Below, in pieces: positions 8,789-16,936 of a DNA stretch of 64,000 nucleotides. Origin of the DNA: Mesorhizobium sp. WSM3860. GTDB taxonomy: Bacteria; Pseudomonadota; Alphaproteobacteria; Rhizobiales; Rhizobiaceae. The notes under the pieces are model-generated. The model saw only the letters and a list, made by a program, of their open reading frames with translations. It was not told the DNA's origin and did not search any database. The translations under genes and the position numbers were made by a program. Every line of letters begins with the position of its first letter. Within the stretch, counting starts at the first letter, position 1. The stretch spans positions 186,001 to 250,000 of the forward strand of contig NZ_NSGF01000007.1 in NCBI RefSeq assembly GCF_002294995.1. Direction: 5' to 3'.

Positions 8789-9208
8789 TCAGCCCTGCAA
8801 GATGGCGTCCACTCCTCTTTTGGCCAGATCGATATCTTCTTGCGTGGAAAGACCGCTGACGGCGACGGCCCCGACCACCGTTCCATCGACAACGACAGGA
8901 AGCCCGCCGCCAAAGCCGGTGTAGCGGCTGTCGCCATAGGAACCCATGTCAAAACCCGCGCCCGGCGCTCTTGCTGCCTGCCCGACATCCATGGAGGGCC
9001 GGCGCTCACGTGCGGCGGTCCATGCTTTATTGGCTGCAATCAGGATGGATGGATAGGGTGCGCCATCAAGGCGAGACAGGGCGATCAATTCACCCTGTTG
9101 ATCCACCACGGCGATGACGGCGCATTTGCCATCGGCCAGGATTGAATCAGCGATCACCTTGATTGCGCGCTCCGCGTCGGCGTGGCCAAGCGTGCTAATG
9201 GTCAGCAT
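8789..9208 (-). CDS. GlcG/HbpS-family heme-degrading-domain protein
   Basis: A 139-residue small alpha/beta protein of the GlcG/HbpS (DUF336) family. It starts MLTISTLGHADAERAIKV and contains the family pattern VAVVDQQGELIAL-like core, APYPSILIAANKAWTAA and GGGLPVVVDGTVVGAVAVSG. Members appear in glycolate, diol and sugar-acid operons, where their role is unclear; some bind heme or cobalamin-related compounds. It is 15 bases downstream of the Gfo/Idh gene on the same strand and runs convergently into the otnC copy-1 gene. No signal peptide is seen, so a cytoplasmic location is likely. Confidence 0.75.
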   Translation of the reverse strand: MLTISTLGHADAERAIKVIADSILADGKCAVIAVVDQQGELIALSRLDGAPYPSILIAANKAWTAARERRPSMDVGQAARAPGAGFDMGSYGDSRYTGFGGGLPVVVDGTVVGAVAVSGLSTQEDIDLAKRGVDAILQG

Positions 9209-9223
9209 GGTGCGGTCCCAGGT

Positions 9224-10234
9224 TCAGGTCTGTTCTATCGAAATCGTTCGTCCCGTCGCTGCCGATTCGGCGACCGCCTTTGCCAGCTTCAGGCTCCAGA
9301 CGCCGTCATCTCCGGACGAGGAGGGCTTGCCCCTGTTTTGGATGGCCGCGATGAAATCGGAGATGCCCCTGTCATAGGTCACTTTCAGTTCCAGTGGAAT
9401 TTCGCGGTCGCCGTCCTTCGTGCGCAGGATCACGCGGCCGCCGGGCGCCTGGGACATGACGTCGATACCCAGGATGCTGCCCTGGCTGCCATGGATTTCG
9501 ACGCCACGCGGTCCGTGGCCCACAACAAAGCTGTCATGGCATTGCACAAGGATGTCGCCGGGAAATTCCCAGACCGACATCACGCTGTCCTCGATGCGTT
9601 TCGGGCCTGTTCCCGAAGTCGCGGCGATGGCCGCTATTCTGATTGGGTTGGCGCCAAGGTAAAAACGAAGAAGGTCGCCATTGTGAACGGTAATATCATA
9701 GATCACGCCGCCGCCGGCAGCCTTGTCGTGAAGCCGCCAGGTCTTCAGGCTGTCTGGGAGTTCCCCTGCGTGGAAGACGCGTATCGAATTCACCTTTCCA
9801 ATCGCGCCCTGGTCAATGAGGCTCTTGATGGCGCGGTGGCTCTCCATGTTTCGAAGATGGTGGTTGGTCGCCAGAACGACGCCCTTGTTTCGAGCCGCAT
9901 CGACGATCTTCTGCGCATCCGCGATCTCAAGCGCCAAGGGTTTCTCGCACAGCACGTGCTTGCCGGCCTCGATTGCGGCCAAGGCATCCGGCACGTGCCG
10001 GTCGTTGGTCCTGCTTATATAGACGGCGGTAATTTCAGGGTCCGCAAGCATCGCCTCGACTGACGCATAGCTGGCAGCAATAGCCTTGTCGCTGGCGAAG
10101 GCCCTGGCTCTGTCCAAATCCGAACTGACAATCGCCTTTACCTTCCCGGACGGATGTTTCCGGATGGAATCCACCATCCACTCGCGTGCGATCGTGCTTG
10201 CGCCGATCAGACCCCAGACAACGGTATCGACCAT
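9224..10234 (-). CDS. Gfo/Idh/MocA family NAD(P)-dependent oxidoreductase
   Basis: A 336-residue cytoplasmic dehydrogenase that typically oxidises the hydroxyl of a sugar, inositol or sugar acid. The N-terminal Rossmann motif is WGLIGASTIAREWM, and the catalytic-loop signature HVLCEKPLALEIAD carries the conserved Lys. The central GGGVIYDITVHNGDLLR has the His and Asp positions of the family's substrate domain. The start at 10234 is supported by AGGGAAGG upstream. It is divergent from the sugar ABC transporter across a 460-base regulatory region, so it may act on the imported sugar. The exact substrate cannot be told. Confidence 0.88.
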   Translation of the reverse strand: MVDTVVWGLIGASTIAREWMVDSIRKHPSGKVKAIVSSDLDRARAFASDKAIAASYASVEAMLADPEITAVYISRTNDRHVPDALAAIEAGKHVLCEKPLALEIADAQKIVDAARNKGVVLATNHHLRNMESHRAIKSLIDQGAIGKVNSIRVFHAGELPDSLKTWRLHDKAAGGGVIYDITVHNGDLLRFYLGANPIRIAAIAATSGTGPKRIEDSVMSVWEFPGDILVQCHDSFVVGHGPRGVEIHGSQGSILGIDVMSQAPGGRVILRTKDGDREIPLELKVTYDRGISDFIAAIQNRGKPSSSGDDGVWSLKLAKAVAESAATGRTISIEQT

Positions 10235-10694
10235 CCTGTTTCCTTCCCTGTTGGCTTACGCGGAGGCGCAGCCCTGTGTCGCGGCTCGACTGCGCAATTG
10301 TCTGACAACGGATGGATTTGTCAACAAGCTTTGTAGAAAGGCAGGCAGGCCAAAAAATCGATATTTATGGAAGTACTCATAAATTTCAACATGTTAACAC
10401 GCTATAGGAACTGTCGATCTCCAAAATTTGCGCATGCGGCTATTTTAGTGAGCCATAATTGTTGACAGATATGTAATATGTAATCATGATAGTCAGACAT
10501 GTGTTGCCAACTGGAGGGTGCGGCTCGCTGGTGCGGTGCGAGCACATTGACCGAGCCGATAGAAAGTCAGGCCAGAACTGCAAAGCTCACGATCAAGCAA
10601 TGCCTGTGTCGACGAAACACAATGTCGTCGGCTGCAGGCTTTGAATCGATGATCGAGATCGAAATTTGTCAGAAAACTAAACAGGGGAATTCAG
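10235..10694. promoter_or_regulatory. Divergent regulatory region of the sugar transporter
   Basis: This 460-base region has no gene. It holds a perfect inverted repeat TTGTC-T-GACAA at 10298-10308, a candidate promoter TTGACA (10462-10467) with CATGAT (10485-10490) 17 bases downstream, and TAGTCAGACAT at 10490-10500. Read on the minus strand, that last sequence is ATGTCTGACTA, a close match to 1392-1402. The operator copy touching the -10 element fits repression. The palindrome resembles FadR/GntR-type operators. The candidate promoter overlaps an 18-base element shared with the ALDH operon region. Confidence 0.55.
10298..10308. promoter_or_regulatory. GntR-like operator palindrome
   Basis: TTGTCTGACAA is a perfect inverted repeat around a central T. 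Related copies stand at 1392-1402 and 10490-10500 (minus orientation). It lies 64 bases upstream of the Gfo/Idh start. Family assignment of the binding protein is inferred from the resemblance to FCD-type GntR operators. Confidence 0.5.
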
Positions 10695-11951
10695 ATGATC
10701 ACACGTAGTCTTATCATTGCTTCCATCATGTTGTCGGCATCCTCAACGATGTCGTTTGCTGGGGGAGAAAATGTTGAAGTCATGCATTACTGGACCAGCG
10801 GCAGCGAGGCGGCAGGTCTGGACGTGTTGAAACAGCTCCTTGAGAAGCGCGGCGTCACATGGTCGGATTCTCCGGTTGCCGGCGGTACCGGAATGAACAT
10901 GGTGCAGGTCCTTCGTGCGCGCATCGCGTCCGATACAGCGCCCTCCGCAGCACAGATGCACGCACAGCAGGTTCAGGCCTGGGCTGCCGAGGGTGTGCTT
11001 ACCGATCTCAGCGATCTGGCCAAAAAAGAAGACTGGGCGAAGATCATCGCTCCCGAGCTGGTGCCCCTGATATCGTACAACGGCAAGACCGTCGCGGTGC
11101 CGGTCAATGTCCACCGGTCGAACTGGCTCTGGTACAATAAGAAGGTGTTCGACAAGGCCGGGGTCCAGCCGCCGACCACCTGGGACGAATTCAACCAGGT
11201 GTCCGAAAAGCTGCTGGCCGCTGGCGTGACGCCCCTGGCCCTTGGCGGCCAACCTTGGCAGGAGGCCGATCTGTTCGAGAACGTTGTGCTTGGCCTCGGC
11301 GGTGCTGACTTCTACCGCAAGGCGCTGATTGAGCAGGATCAGGAAGCGATCAAGAGCGAAACGATGGTCAAGGTGTTCGACCAGCTTCGCGTCATGAACA
11401 AATTCGTCGACAAGAACTATCCCGGCCGCGACTGGAACCTGGCGACCCAGATGGTGATCAAGGGCGAAGCCGGCATGCAGATCATGGGCGACTGGGCAAA
11501 GGGTGAATTGTCGCTCGCCAAGATGGAGCCGAATGTCGACTATGGCTGTTCGCCGGCGCCCGGCACCAAGGGCGACTACGTCTGGTTGACCGACAATTTC
11601 GGTTTCTTCACGACCAAGGACGAAAACCGCGTCAAGGGCCAGATGGAGATGGCGTCCGCCATTCTCGACAAGGATTTCCAGGAGGCCTTCAACATCAAGA
11701 AGGGGTCGATCCCGTCCCGCGTGGACGTTTCGATGGACAAGTTCGATTTCTGCGGCAAGGCGGCTTATGCCGATCGCGCCGAGGCACAGAAGACCAACAC
11801 GTCGCTTCCGTCGCTTACCCATAATGCTGCGACCGGGGCCACCAAGACCGGCGTCTTCCTCGACGTGGTCTCGACCTTCTTCGAAACGCCCACCATGACC
11901 TCGCAGCAGGCCATCGATCAACTCGTGGCCGGGTTGAAGTCGGCCGAGTAA
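10695..11951 (+). CDS. Sugar ABC transporter substrate-binding protein (CUT1 type)
   Basis: A 418-residue periplasmic binding protein that captures a sugar and delivers it to the permease pair encoded just downstream. A Sec signal peptide is evident (MITRSLIIASIMLSASS, cleavage probable after the Ala of SFAGG). The mature part has family-1 features: VEVMHYWTSGSEAAG, VPVNVHRSNWLWYN, QPPTTWDEF and GVTPLALGGQPWQE, which resemble glucose/mannose binding proteins of rhizobia and pseudomonads. The start at 10695 has GGGGAA upstream. A candidate promoter lies at 10462-10490. Sugar identity is uncertain. Confidence 0.88.
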   Translation: MITRSLIIASIMLSASSTMSFAGGENVEVMHYWTSGSEAAGLDVLKQLLEKRGVTWSDSPVAGGTGMNMVQVLRARIASDTAPSAAQMHAQQVQAWAAEGVLTDLSDLAKKEDWAKIIAPELVPLISYNGKTVAVPVNVHRSNWLWYNKKVFDKAGVQPPTTWDEFNQVSEKLLAAGVTPLALGGQPWQEADLFENVVLGLGGADFYRKALIEQDQEAIKSETMVKVFDQLRVMNKFVDKNYPGRDWNLATQMVIKGEAGMQIMGDWAKGELSLAKMEPNVDYGCSPAPGTKGDYVWLTDNFGFFTTKDENRVKGQMEMASAILDKDFQEAFNIKKGSIPSRVDVSMDKFDFCGKAAYADRAEAQKTNTSLPSLTHNAATGATKTGVFLDVVSTFFETPTMTSQQAIDQLVAGLKSAE

Positions 11952-12075
11952 CAGCAATCGAGCCGAAGCAACGCCCCCGAAGTTTCGGCGGCGTTGCCTC
12001 AACTACTTCGCCGCCGCAACTGCCCCTCGCCGCATGGCAGGAGCCGTTATCCGGAGCATGCAGAAAGGCCATACC

Positions 12076-13014
12076 GTGGCGATGAGTTTTCCCGATGCAG
12101 GCGCTTTCGCCGACGGTAGCACGCCAAAGTCCGATCTTCGGCTGTGGCTGGGCAAGAACGCCTCTCAACTGGCGCTCGCTCCGTCGGTTGTCATCGTGCT
12201 GGTAGTCATCTACGGCTTCATGATTTGGACCGGCGTGATCTCGCTTACCGCATCCAAAATGCTGCCCAACTACAGCTTTGTCGGATTTGCCCAGTACGAT
12301 CGTCTCTGGTCAAACCCGATATGGCAGATCGCCGTGTCCAACATCTTCATATTCGGCTTTCTGTTCATCGGGTTTTCGACGGCAATCGGCCTCGCTCTGG
12401 CGATTCTGATCGACCAGAAGATCCGCGCGGAAGGCTTCCTCAGGACCGTCTATCTCTACCCGATGGCGCTGTCCTTCATCGTCACCGGGACGGCGTGGAA
12501 GTGGATCCTCAATCCGGGTCTCGGATTGGAGCGTTTGCTCCATTTATGGGGTTGGGAAAGCTTCAGGTTCGACTGGCTGGTCAACACCGAATACGCGATT
12601 TACACCCTGGTCATCGCCGGCGTGTGGCAGTCTTCGGGCTTTGTAATGGCCCTGTTTCTGGCGGCGTTGCGGGGCATCGATGAGGATCTTGTCAAAGCTG
12701 CACGGCTCGACGGGGCAGGGGCGACGCAAATCTATCGGCGCATCATCATACCCCAGCTTGGACCGACCTTCATGACCGTGGGCGTGATCCTGATGCAACA
12801 GGCCGTAAAGAGCTTCGACCTCGTCGTCGCACTGACGTCAGGCGGCCCCGGAAACAGCACCAATCTGCCCGCGACCTTCATGTACACCCAGACGTTCGGG
12901 CGCGATCAGATGGCGGTGGGTGCGGCCAGTGCCATCATGATCCTCATGACAGTGGCCGCGATTGTCGTTCCCTACCTCTATATCGACATCAGGAACAACC
13001 GCGATGAGCGCTGA
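12076..13014 (+). CDS. Sugar ABC transporter permease (CUT1, MalF-like)
   Basis: An integral inner-membrane permease of about 312 residues with six predicted membrane segments, starting near APSVVIVLVVIYGFMIW. The cytoplasmic EAA loop EDLVKAARLDGAGATQIYRRI contacts the ATPase. GTG 12076 is preferred because AAAGG lies 8 bases upstream; in-frame ATGs at 12034, 12058 and 12082 are alternatives. The gene overlaps the next permease gene by 11 bases. It works with the binding protein at 10695 and the permease at 13004. Confidence 0.88.
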   Translation: MAMSFPDAGAFADGSTPKSDLRLWLGKNASQLALAPSVVIVLVVIYGFMIWTGVISLTASKMLPNYSFVGFAQYDRLWSNPIWQIAVSNIFIFGFLFIGFSTAIGLALAILIDQKIRAEGFLRTVYLYPMALSFIVTGTAWKWILNPGLGLERLLHLWGWESFRFDWLVNTEYAIYTLVIAGVWQSSGFVMALFLAALRGIDEDLVKAARLDGAGATQIYRRIIIPQLGPTFMTVGVILMQQAVKSFDLVVALTSGGPGNSTNLPATFMYTQTFGRDQMAVGAASAIMILMTVAAIVVPYLYIDIRNNRDER

Positions 13015-13888
13015 TGCCATCATTCTGCAGCGCGGCGCGTCGCATCAGGTCGCCCGCATCTTCATCTATGTCTGCCTTATCCTTTTCGCAGCCGTGTATC
13101 TTATGCCGCTGCTGGTCGTGGTCCTGACTTCCGTGAAGGACCTTGACGATATCCGCAACGGATCGATCCTATCGCTTCCGCAGCGTGTTACCTTCGAGCC
13201 TTGGCGCCAGGCGTGGTCCGAGGCTTGCATAGGATTGCGCTGTGCCGGCCTAAAGGATTTCTTCATCAACTCCGTGGTGATGATCGTGCCCTCGGTAACG
13301 ATTTCAACGGCGGGTGGGGCGATCAATGGCTACGCGCTGACACAGTGGAAATTCCGCGGTGCGGATCTGATTTTCGCAATCCTGCTGTTCGGCGTTTTCA
13401 TTCCCTTCCAGATCATCCTGATTCCGATGGCCCGGACCCTGGGCGCTATCGGCGCCGCCAACACCATGGTCGGACTTATAATGGTCCACGTGGTTTACGG
13501 CATTCCGTTCACAACCTTGTTCTTCCGGAATTTTTTTCTGTCGCTGCCGTCGGATCTGGTTAAGGCGGCACGGGTTGACGGCGCCGGTTTCTACCAGACC
13601 CTTTGGCGCATCATCCTGCCGATTTCGGTGCCGTGTTTCGTCGTGTCGATCATCTGGCAATTCACGAACATCTGGAACGATTTCATCTTCGGCACGACGT
13701 TTACGTCGGGCGAAAATGTTCCGGTCACCGTGGCGTTAAACAATGTCGTGAACACAACGACGGGCGTCAAAGCCTACAACGTCGACATGGCGTCCGTGGT
13801 CATGACCGCGCTGCCTACTCTGGCGATATATGTGTTCGCCGGCAGGTATTTCCTGCGCGGTCTCATGGCCGGTTCGATAAAGGGCTAA
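13004..13888 (+). CDS. Sugar ABC transporter permease (CUT1, MalG-like)
   Basis: A 294-residue inner-membrane permease. It begins MSADAIILQRGASHQ, has a first membrane span at about residues 20-40, and carries the EAA motif as LPSDLVKAARVDGAGFYQTL. The start at 13004 overlaps the upstream permease stop. It is the last gene of this transporter operon; the usual ATP-binding subunit is missing downstream, where the next element is the IS91-type insertion. A shared ATPase encoded elsewhere (MsmK-like) is the simplest explanation. Confidence 0.88.
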   Translation: MSADAIILQRGASHQVARIFIYVCLILFAAVYLMPLLVVVLTSVKDLDDIRNGSILSLPQRVTFEPWRQAWSEACIGLRCAGLKDFFINSVVMIVPSVTISTAGGAINGYALTQWKFRGADLIFAILLFGVFIPFQIILIPMARTLGAIGAANTMVGLIMVHVVYGIPFTTLFFRNFFLSLPSDLVKAARVDGAGFYQTLWRIILPISVPCFVVSIIWQFTNIWNDFIFGTTFTSGENVPVTVALNNVVNTTTGVKAYNVDMASVVMTALPTLAIYVFAGRYFLRGLMAGSIKG

Positions 13889-14456
13889 CGAGGGCGTCAG
13901 GTCGATGCTCAAGGCTCAAGGAGATGCAAAAGCGGAAAAGATTTATGTATGAGGCCTAGCATCAAGCTGCGCGACCTAAAGAAATGCCTTTGGTACGAAA
14001 CAAAAGTGCAGGCGATAGCGACGCGCTTGGTAGACAAGTGGGGTTTTGCGAAGGCTCAGACGGGTGCCCAGGCTGTGGCGCGCCGCTGCGCAGGAACGCG
14101 ATCGAAAATTGCCTGGGATATCGCTATGTCAGTAAGCGACTGCAATCGCCTGGACATCTATTATCACTGAATGGACGGGCTGATCCGGCAACCGGCGCCC
14201 CTGCTCGCTTGCGGTACCCATCCAATATTTTCCGACATTTAGGTGGGCGCGGGACGAAGCGGAGCGATACAGAAGATTTCCGACTTTAGCCCACAAATAG
14301 ATGTTCTTAATTCGCCTTTCGGGCCGCAAACAACGATGGACACGAATGGCGGCTTTGCGCCTCATGCACGAACCCGCTTCGCGGGAGGGGCGCCTCGTTC
14401 TGAGATGGCGCGACAGGCATTGGTCTTGAGCGGGTAGAAGCTGCGATCCGACCATG
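13889..14456. other. Intergenic region between sugar transporter operon and IS91 element
   Basis: These 568 bases hold short open frames on both strands but none with recognisable protein character or a good ribosome-binding site. The last 150 bases or so may already be the left part of the IS91-type element, whose left end I cannot fix. No target duplication is expected for IS91 elements. Confidence 0.3.
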
Positions 14457-14480
14457 GAGTTCCTTCAACGAGAGGAACTC
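14457..14480. repeat. Hairpin upstream of the IS91 recombinase gene
   Basis: GAGTTCCT (14457-14464) and AGGAACTC (14473-14480) form a perfect 8-bp stem with an 8-base loop. The right arm includes AGGAA, the likely ribosome-binding site of the recombinase start at 14484. It could therefore lower translation of the recombinase or be part of an element end. Confidence 0.55.
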
Positions 14481-14483
14481 GCC

Positions 14484-15388
14484 ATGGATACCCCGTCGAC
14501 GGATGCACCGATCACGCCACTTCGCCAGCGCATGCAGCAAGACATGCTCATGCGGGCCTGGGCTCCCATACCCAGCAGGACTACGTTCGTCACGTCCGGC
14601 GCTTCGCAGCCTTCCTCCGACGCTCTCCCGATGCTGCGACGCCCGAGGACATCCGCCGCTTCCAGTTGTATCAGCATGAGAACGGCGTCGGGCCTGCGAC
14701 CATCAACGGCGCGGTCTCGGCGCTGCGGTTCCTGTTCCTGGTGACGCTGAAGCGGCGGGATCTGGCCCGTGTGCTGGTGATCATGCGCCATCCACGCAAG
14801 CTGCCGGACGTGCTGAGCGTTGAGGAAGCGGCGCGGCTGCTCGAAGCAGCACCTGGCATCAAGTACAAGGCCGCGCTCGGTGTCGCCTATGGCGCGGGCC
14901 TGCGCGTATCGGAGGTCGCGCACCTCAAGGTCGACGACATCGACTCGACACGCATGCTGATCCGCGTCGAGCAGGGCAAAGGACGCAAGGATCGCAACGC
15001 CATGCTCTCGCCGCAACTCTTGGAACTGCTGCGGCTGTGGTGACGCGAAGGCCGGCGTCGCGGGGTGATGCTTCCGCATGGCTGGCTGTTCCCGGGGCGC
15101 AGTTGCACCGATCCGATCTCGTCGCGGCAACTCCATCGCGCGGTTCAGGAAGCCGCCGAAGTCGCCGGCATCCGCAAGCGCGTCAGCCCGCATACGCTGC
15201 GGCACAGCTTCGCCACCCACCTGCTTGAGCAGGACGTCGACATCCGTGTCATCCAGGTGCTGCTCGGGCACAGCAAGCTCGAAACGACAGCGCTCTACAC
15301 CAAGGTCTAGACCCGGACGATCCATGCGGTCGCAGGTCCGCTCGACCGGCTGATGGCGCTGATGGAGGATAAGTCGCCTCCCGGCTGA
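14484..15388 (+). pseudogene. Tyrosine recombinase (XerC-like) of IS91 element, broken
   Basis: The intact gene would encode about 300 residues: an N-terminal SAM-like core-binding domain (QDYVRHVRRFAAFL) and a catalytic domain with the Arg in GAGLRVSEV, the HxxR box in [15 protein letters not shown], the second His in [10 protein letters not shown] and the nucleophile Tyr in ALYTKV. Three lesions are seen. A one-base deletion near 14553-14559 shifts the frame after MLMR. An in-frame TGA at 15041-15043 stands where TGG is expected (LLRLW, then [14 protein letters not shown]). An in-frame TAG at 15308-15310 follows KV and precedes TRTIHAVAGPLDRL. Downstream sequence remains in frame to 15388. 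Activity is very unlikely unless supplied in trans. Confidence 0.85.
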
Positions 15389-15392
15389 ACCG

Positions 15393-16586
15393 GTGAGGGC
15401 GGACCTGGAGGTTGCCGATATCTTCCGTGCTGCCGGCCCCGGATACCGGGTCGCCCATGCAGGGCATCTGAGCCAACAGCAGCTCAAGGCGATGTCAGCG
15501 ATCGAGAACTGCCGCACCGCAGCCCTTGGCGGTCACGTCGAGGCCTGTGAGGACTGCGGCCAGTGGCGCATCGCCTACAACAGCTGCCGCAACCGGCACT
15601 GTCCCAAGTGCCAGGGCGCGGCCGCGCGCACATGGCTCGCCGAGCGGGAAGCCGACCTGCTGCCGGTCGGCTACTTCCATGTCGTGTTCACGCTGCCGGC
15701 CGAAGTCGCCGACGTCGCCTTCCACAACAAGTCGCTGGTCTACGACTTGCTGTTGCGCGCGGCATCGGAGACGATGGTCACGATAGCAGCGGACCCCCAG
15801 CATCTCGGCGCGCGCATCGGCATCACTGCCGTGCTCCACACATGGGGCTCGGCAATGACGCACCATCCCCATGTCCACATGATCGTGCCGGGCGGCGGCA
15901 TCGCGCCGGACGGGAAACGCTGGGTCTCCTCGCGCCCGGCCTTCCTTCTTCCGGTGAAGGTGCTCGGCAAGCTCTTCCGCCACCTGTTCCTGACCCGCCT
16001 GATCGCACTGCACGACGCTAGGCGGCTCGCCTTCTTCGGATCGATGGCGCACCTCGCCGACCGACGGGCATTCCTGCGCCACCTGGCTGCCGTCAGGAAA
16101 AAGCGCTGGGTGGTCTACGCCAAGCCGCCCTTCGCCGGACCGCAAGCGGTGCTTGCCTATCTGTCGCGCTATACCCACCGGGTTGCGATCTCGAACCGCC
16201 GCCTGATTGCCTTCGACGACGCTGGCGTCACCTTCCGCTACAAGAACTATCGCCGCGACGGCACCGACCGCCAGCAGGTCATGACGCTCGCCACAGACGA
16301 GTTCATTCGCCGCTTCCTGCTGCACGTCCTGCCGCGCGGCTTCCATCGCATCCGCCACTACGGCCTGCTCGCAGGCGGCTCTCGCAAGGACTGCCTGGCG
16401 CTCGCCCGCCACCTGCTCGCGGCCGCGCCTCCCGTCACGAACGATCCTGCGACGGAACCGGACGACTTCCGCCCGCCGTGCCCGTGCTGCGGCGGGCGTA
16501 TGATCGTCATCGAGGTGTTCGAACGGTGCAGGCAGCCGCGCGGACCGCCGAGCCAAACAGCAACAAACCGGGAGAACGCTCCATGA
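15393..16586 (+). CDS. IS91-family transposase (Y1 HUH type)
   Basis: A 397-residue rolling-circle-type transposase that nicks single-stranded ends of the element. The N-terminal zinc-finger segment has CEDCGQW followed by SCRNRHCPKCQ. The HUH metal site is in MTHHPHVHMIVPGGG and the catalytic Tyr region in YLSRYTHRVAISNRRL. A second zinc-ribbon-like CPCCGGRM lies near the C-terminus. The GTG start at 15393 comes right after the recombinase remnant. The frame is intact with no internal stop, unlike its partner gene. Confidence 0.93.
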   Translation: MRADLEVADIFRAAGPGYRVAHAGHLSQQQLKAMSAIENCRTAALGGHVEACEDCGQWRIAYNSCRNRHCPKCQGAAARTWLAEREADLLPVGYFHVVFTLPAEVADVAFHNKSLVYDLLLRAASETMVTIAADPQHLGARIGITAVLHTWGSAMTHHPHVHMIVPGGGIAPDGKRWVSSRPAFLLPVKVLGKLFRHLFLTRLIALHDARRLAFFGSMAHLADRRAFLRHLAAVRKKRWVVYAKPPFAGPQAVLAYLSRYTHRVAISNRRLIAFDDAGVTFRYKNYRRDGTDRQQVMTLATDEFIRRFLLHVLPRGFHRIRHYGLLAGGSRKDCLALARHLLAAAPPVTNDPATEPDDFRPPCPCCGGRMIVIEVFERCRQPRGPPSQTATNRENAP

Positions 16587-16936
16587 CCCGGCATGGCCCG
16601 CTTCCTCGCACGACCGCGCCACGCCGGCGCGGCTCAATGGGAAGGTATGCGCGCGTCGCTATGGCGCCGGTCGTCAGGCACGTGAAGCCCGTCGGTATCA
16701 CCGCAAGAAGCTCTCCGATCTGGCCCAGAAGCCGCATGCTCGACCAGCCACGAGAGCTCCAATAGCGGACGTCCGCGACAGACGCTGGCACACCCCAAAA
16801 CACAAATCCCCATAGCTCACCGCCTGCTGCCCGCGGGTTCCTGACCCTTCAGCATATCGGTCGTCAACACCATCTTGGCGCATTGCCATAAGCGGACATG
16901 CGATAGCCAAGCGCTAGCTCGAGCTTCTACTTTGCT
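16587..16936. other. Right flank of the IS91 element
   Basis: These 350 bases contain no supported gene. A perfect 12-base palindrome, GCGGACGTCCGC, lies at 16765-16776, and AGCGGACAT recurs near 16894. The first roughly 190 bases are probably still IS91-related, with the element's terminal region, but the boundary is not determined. Confidence 0.3.

Larger units (their letters stand above)
14457..16586 (+). mobile_element. IS91-family insertion element with recombinase and HUH transposase genes
   Basis: The element carries a XerC-like tyrosine recombinase gene (broken) followed by an IS91-family transposase gene (intact), both on the plus strand, an arrangement known in some IS91 elements. 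It sits between the end of a plus-strand sugar transporter operon and the end of a minus-strand transketolase operon, so it lies between convergent operons and cuts no visible gene. The coordinates given run from the hairpin before the recombinase to the transposase stop. The real ends are unknown; the right end may reach the 12-base palindrome at 16765-16776. Confidence 0.7.

Noticed and set aside
13949..14289. Short frames before the IS91 element that could be genes
   Set aside because: Their translations are basic and low in hydrophobic core, no ribosome-binding site fits, and nothing resembles a known protein.
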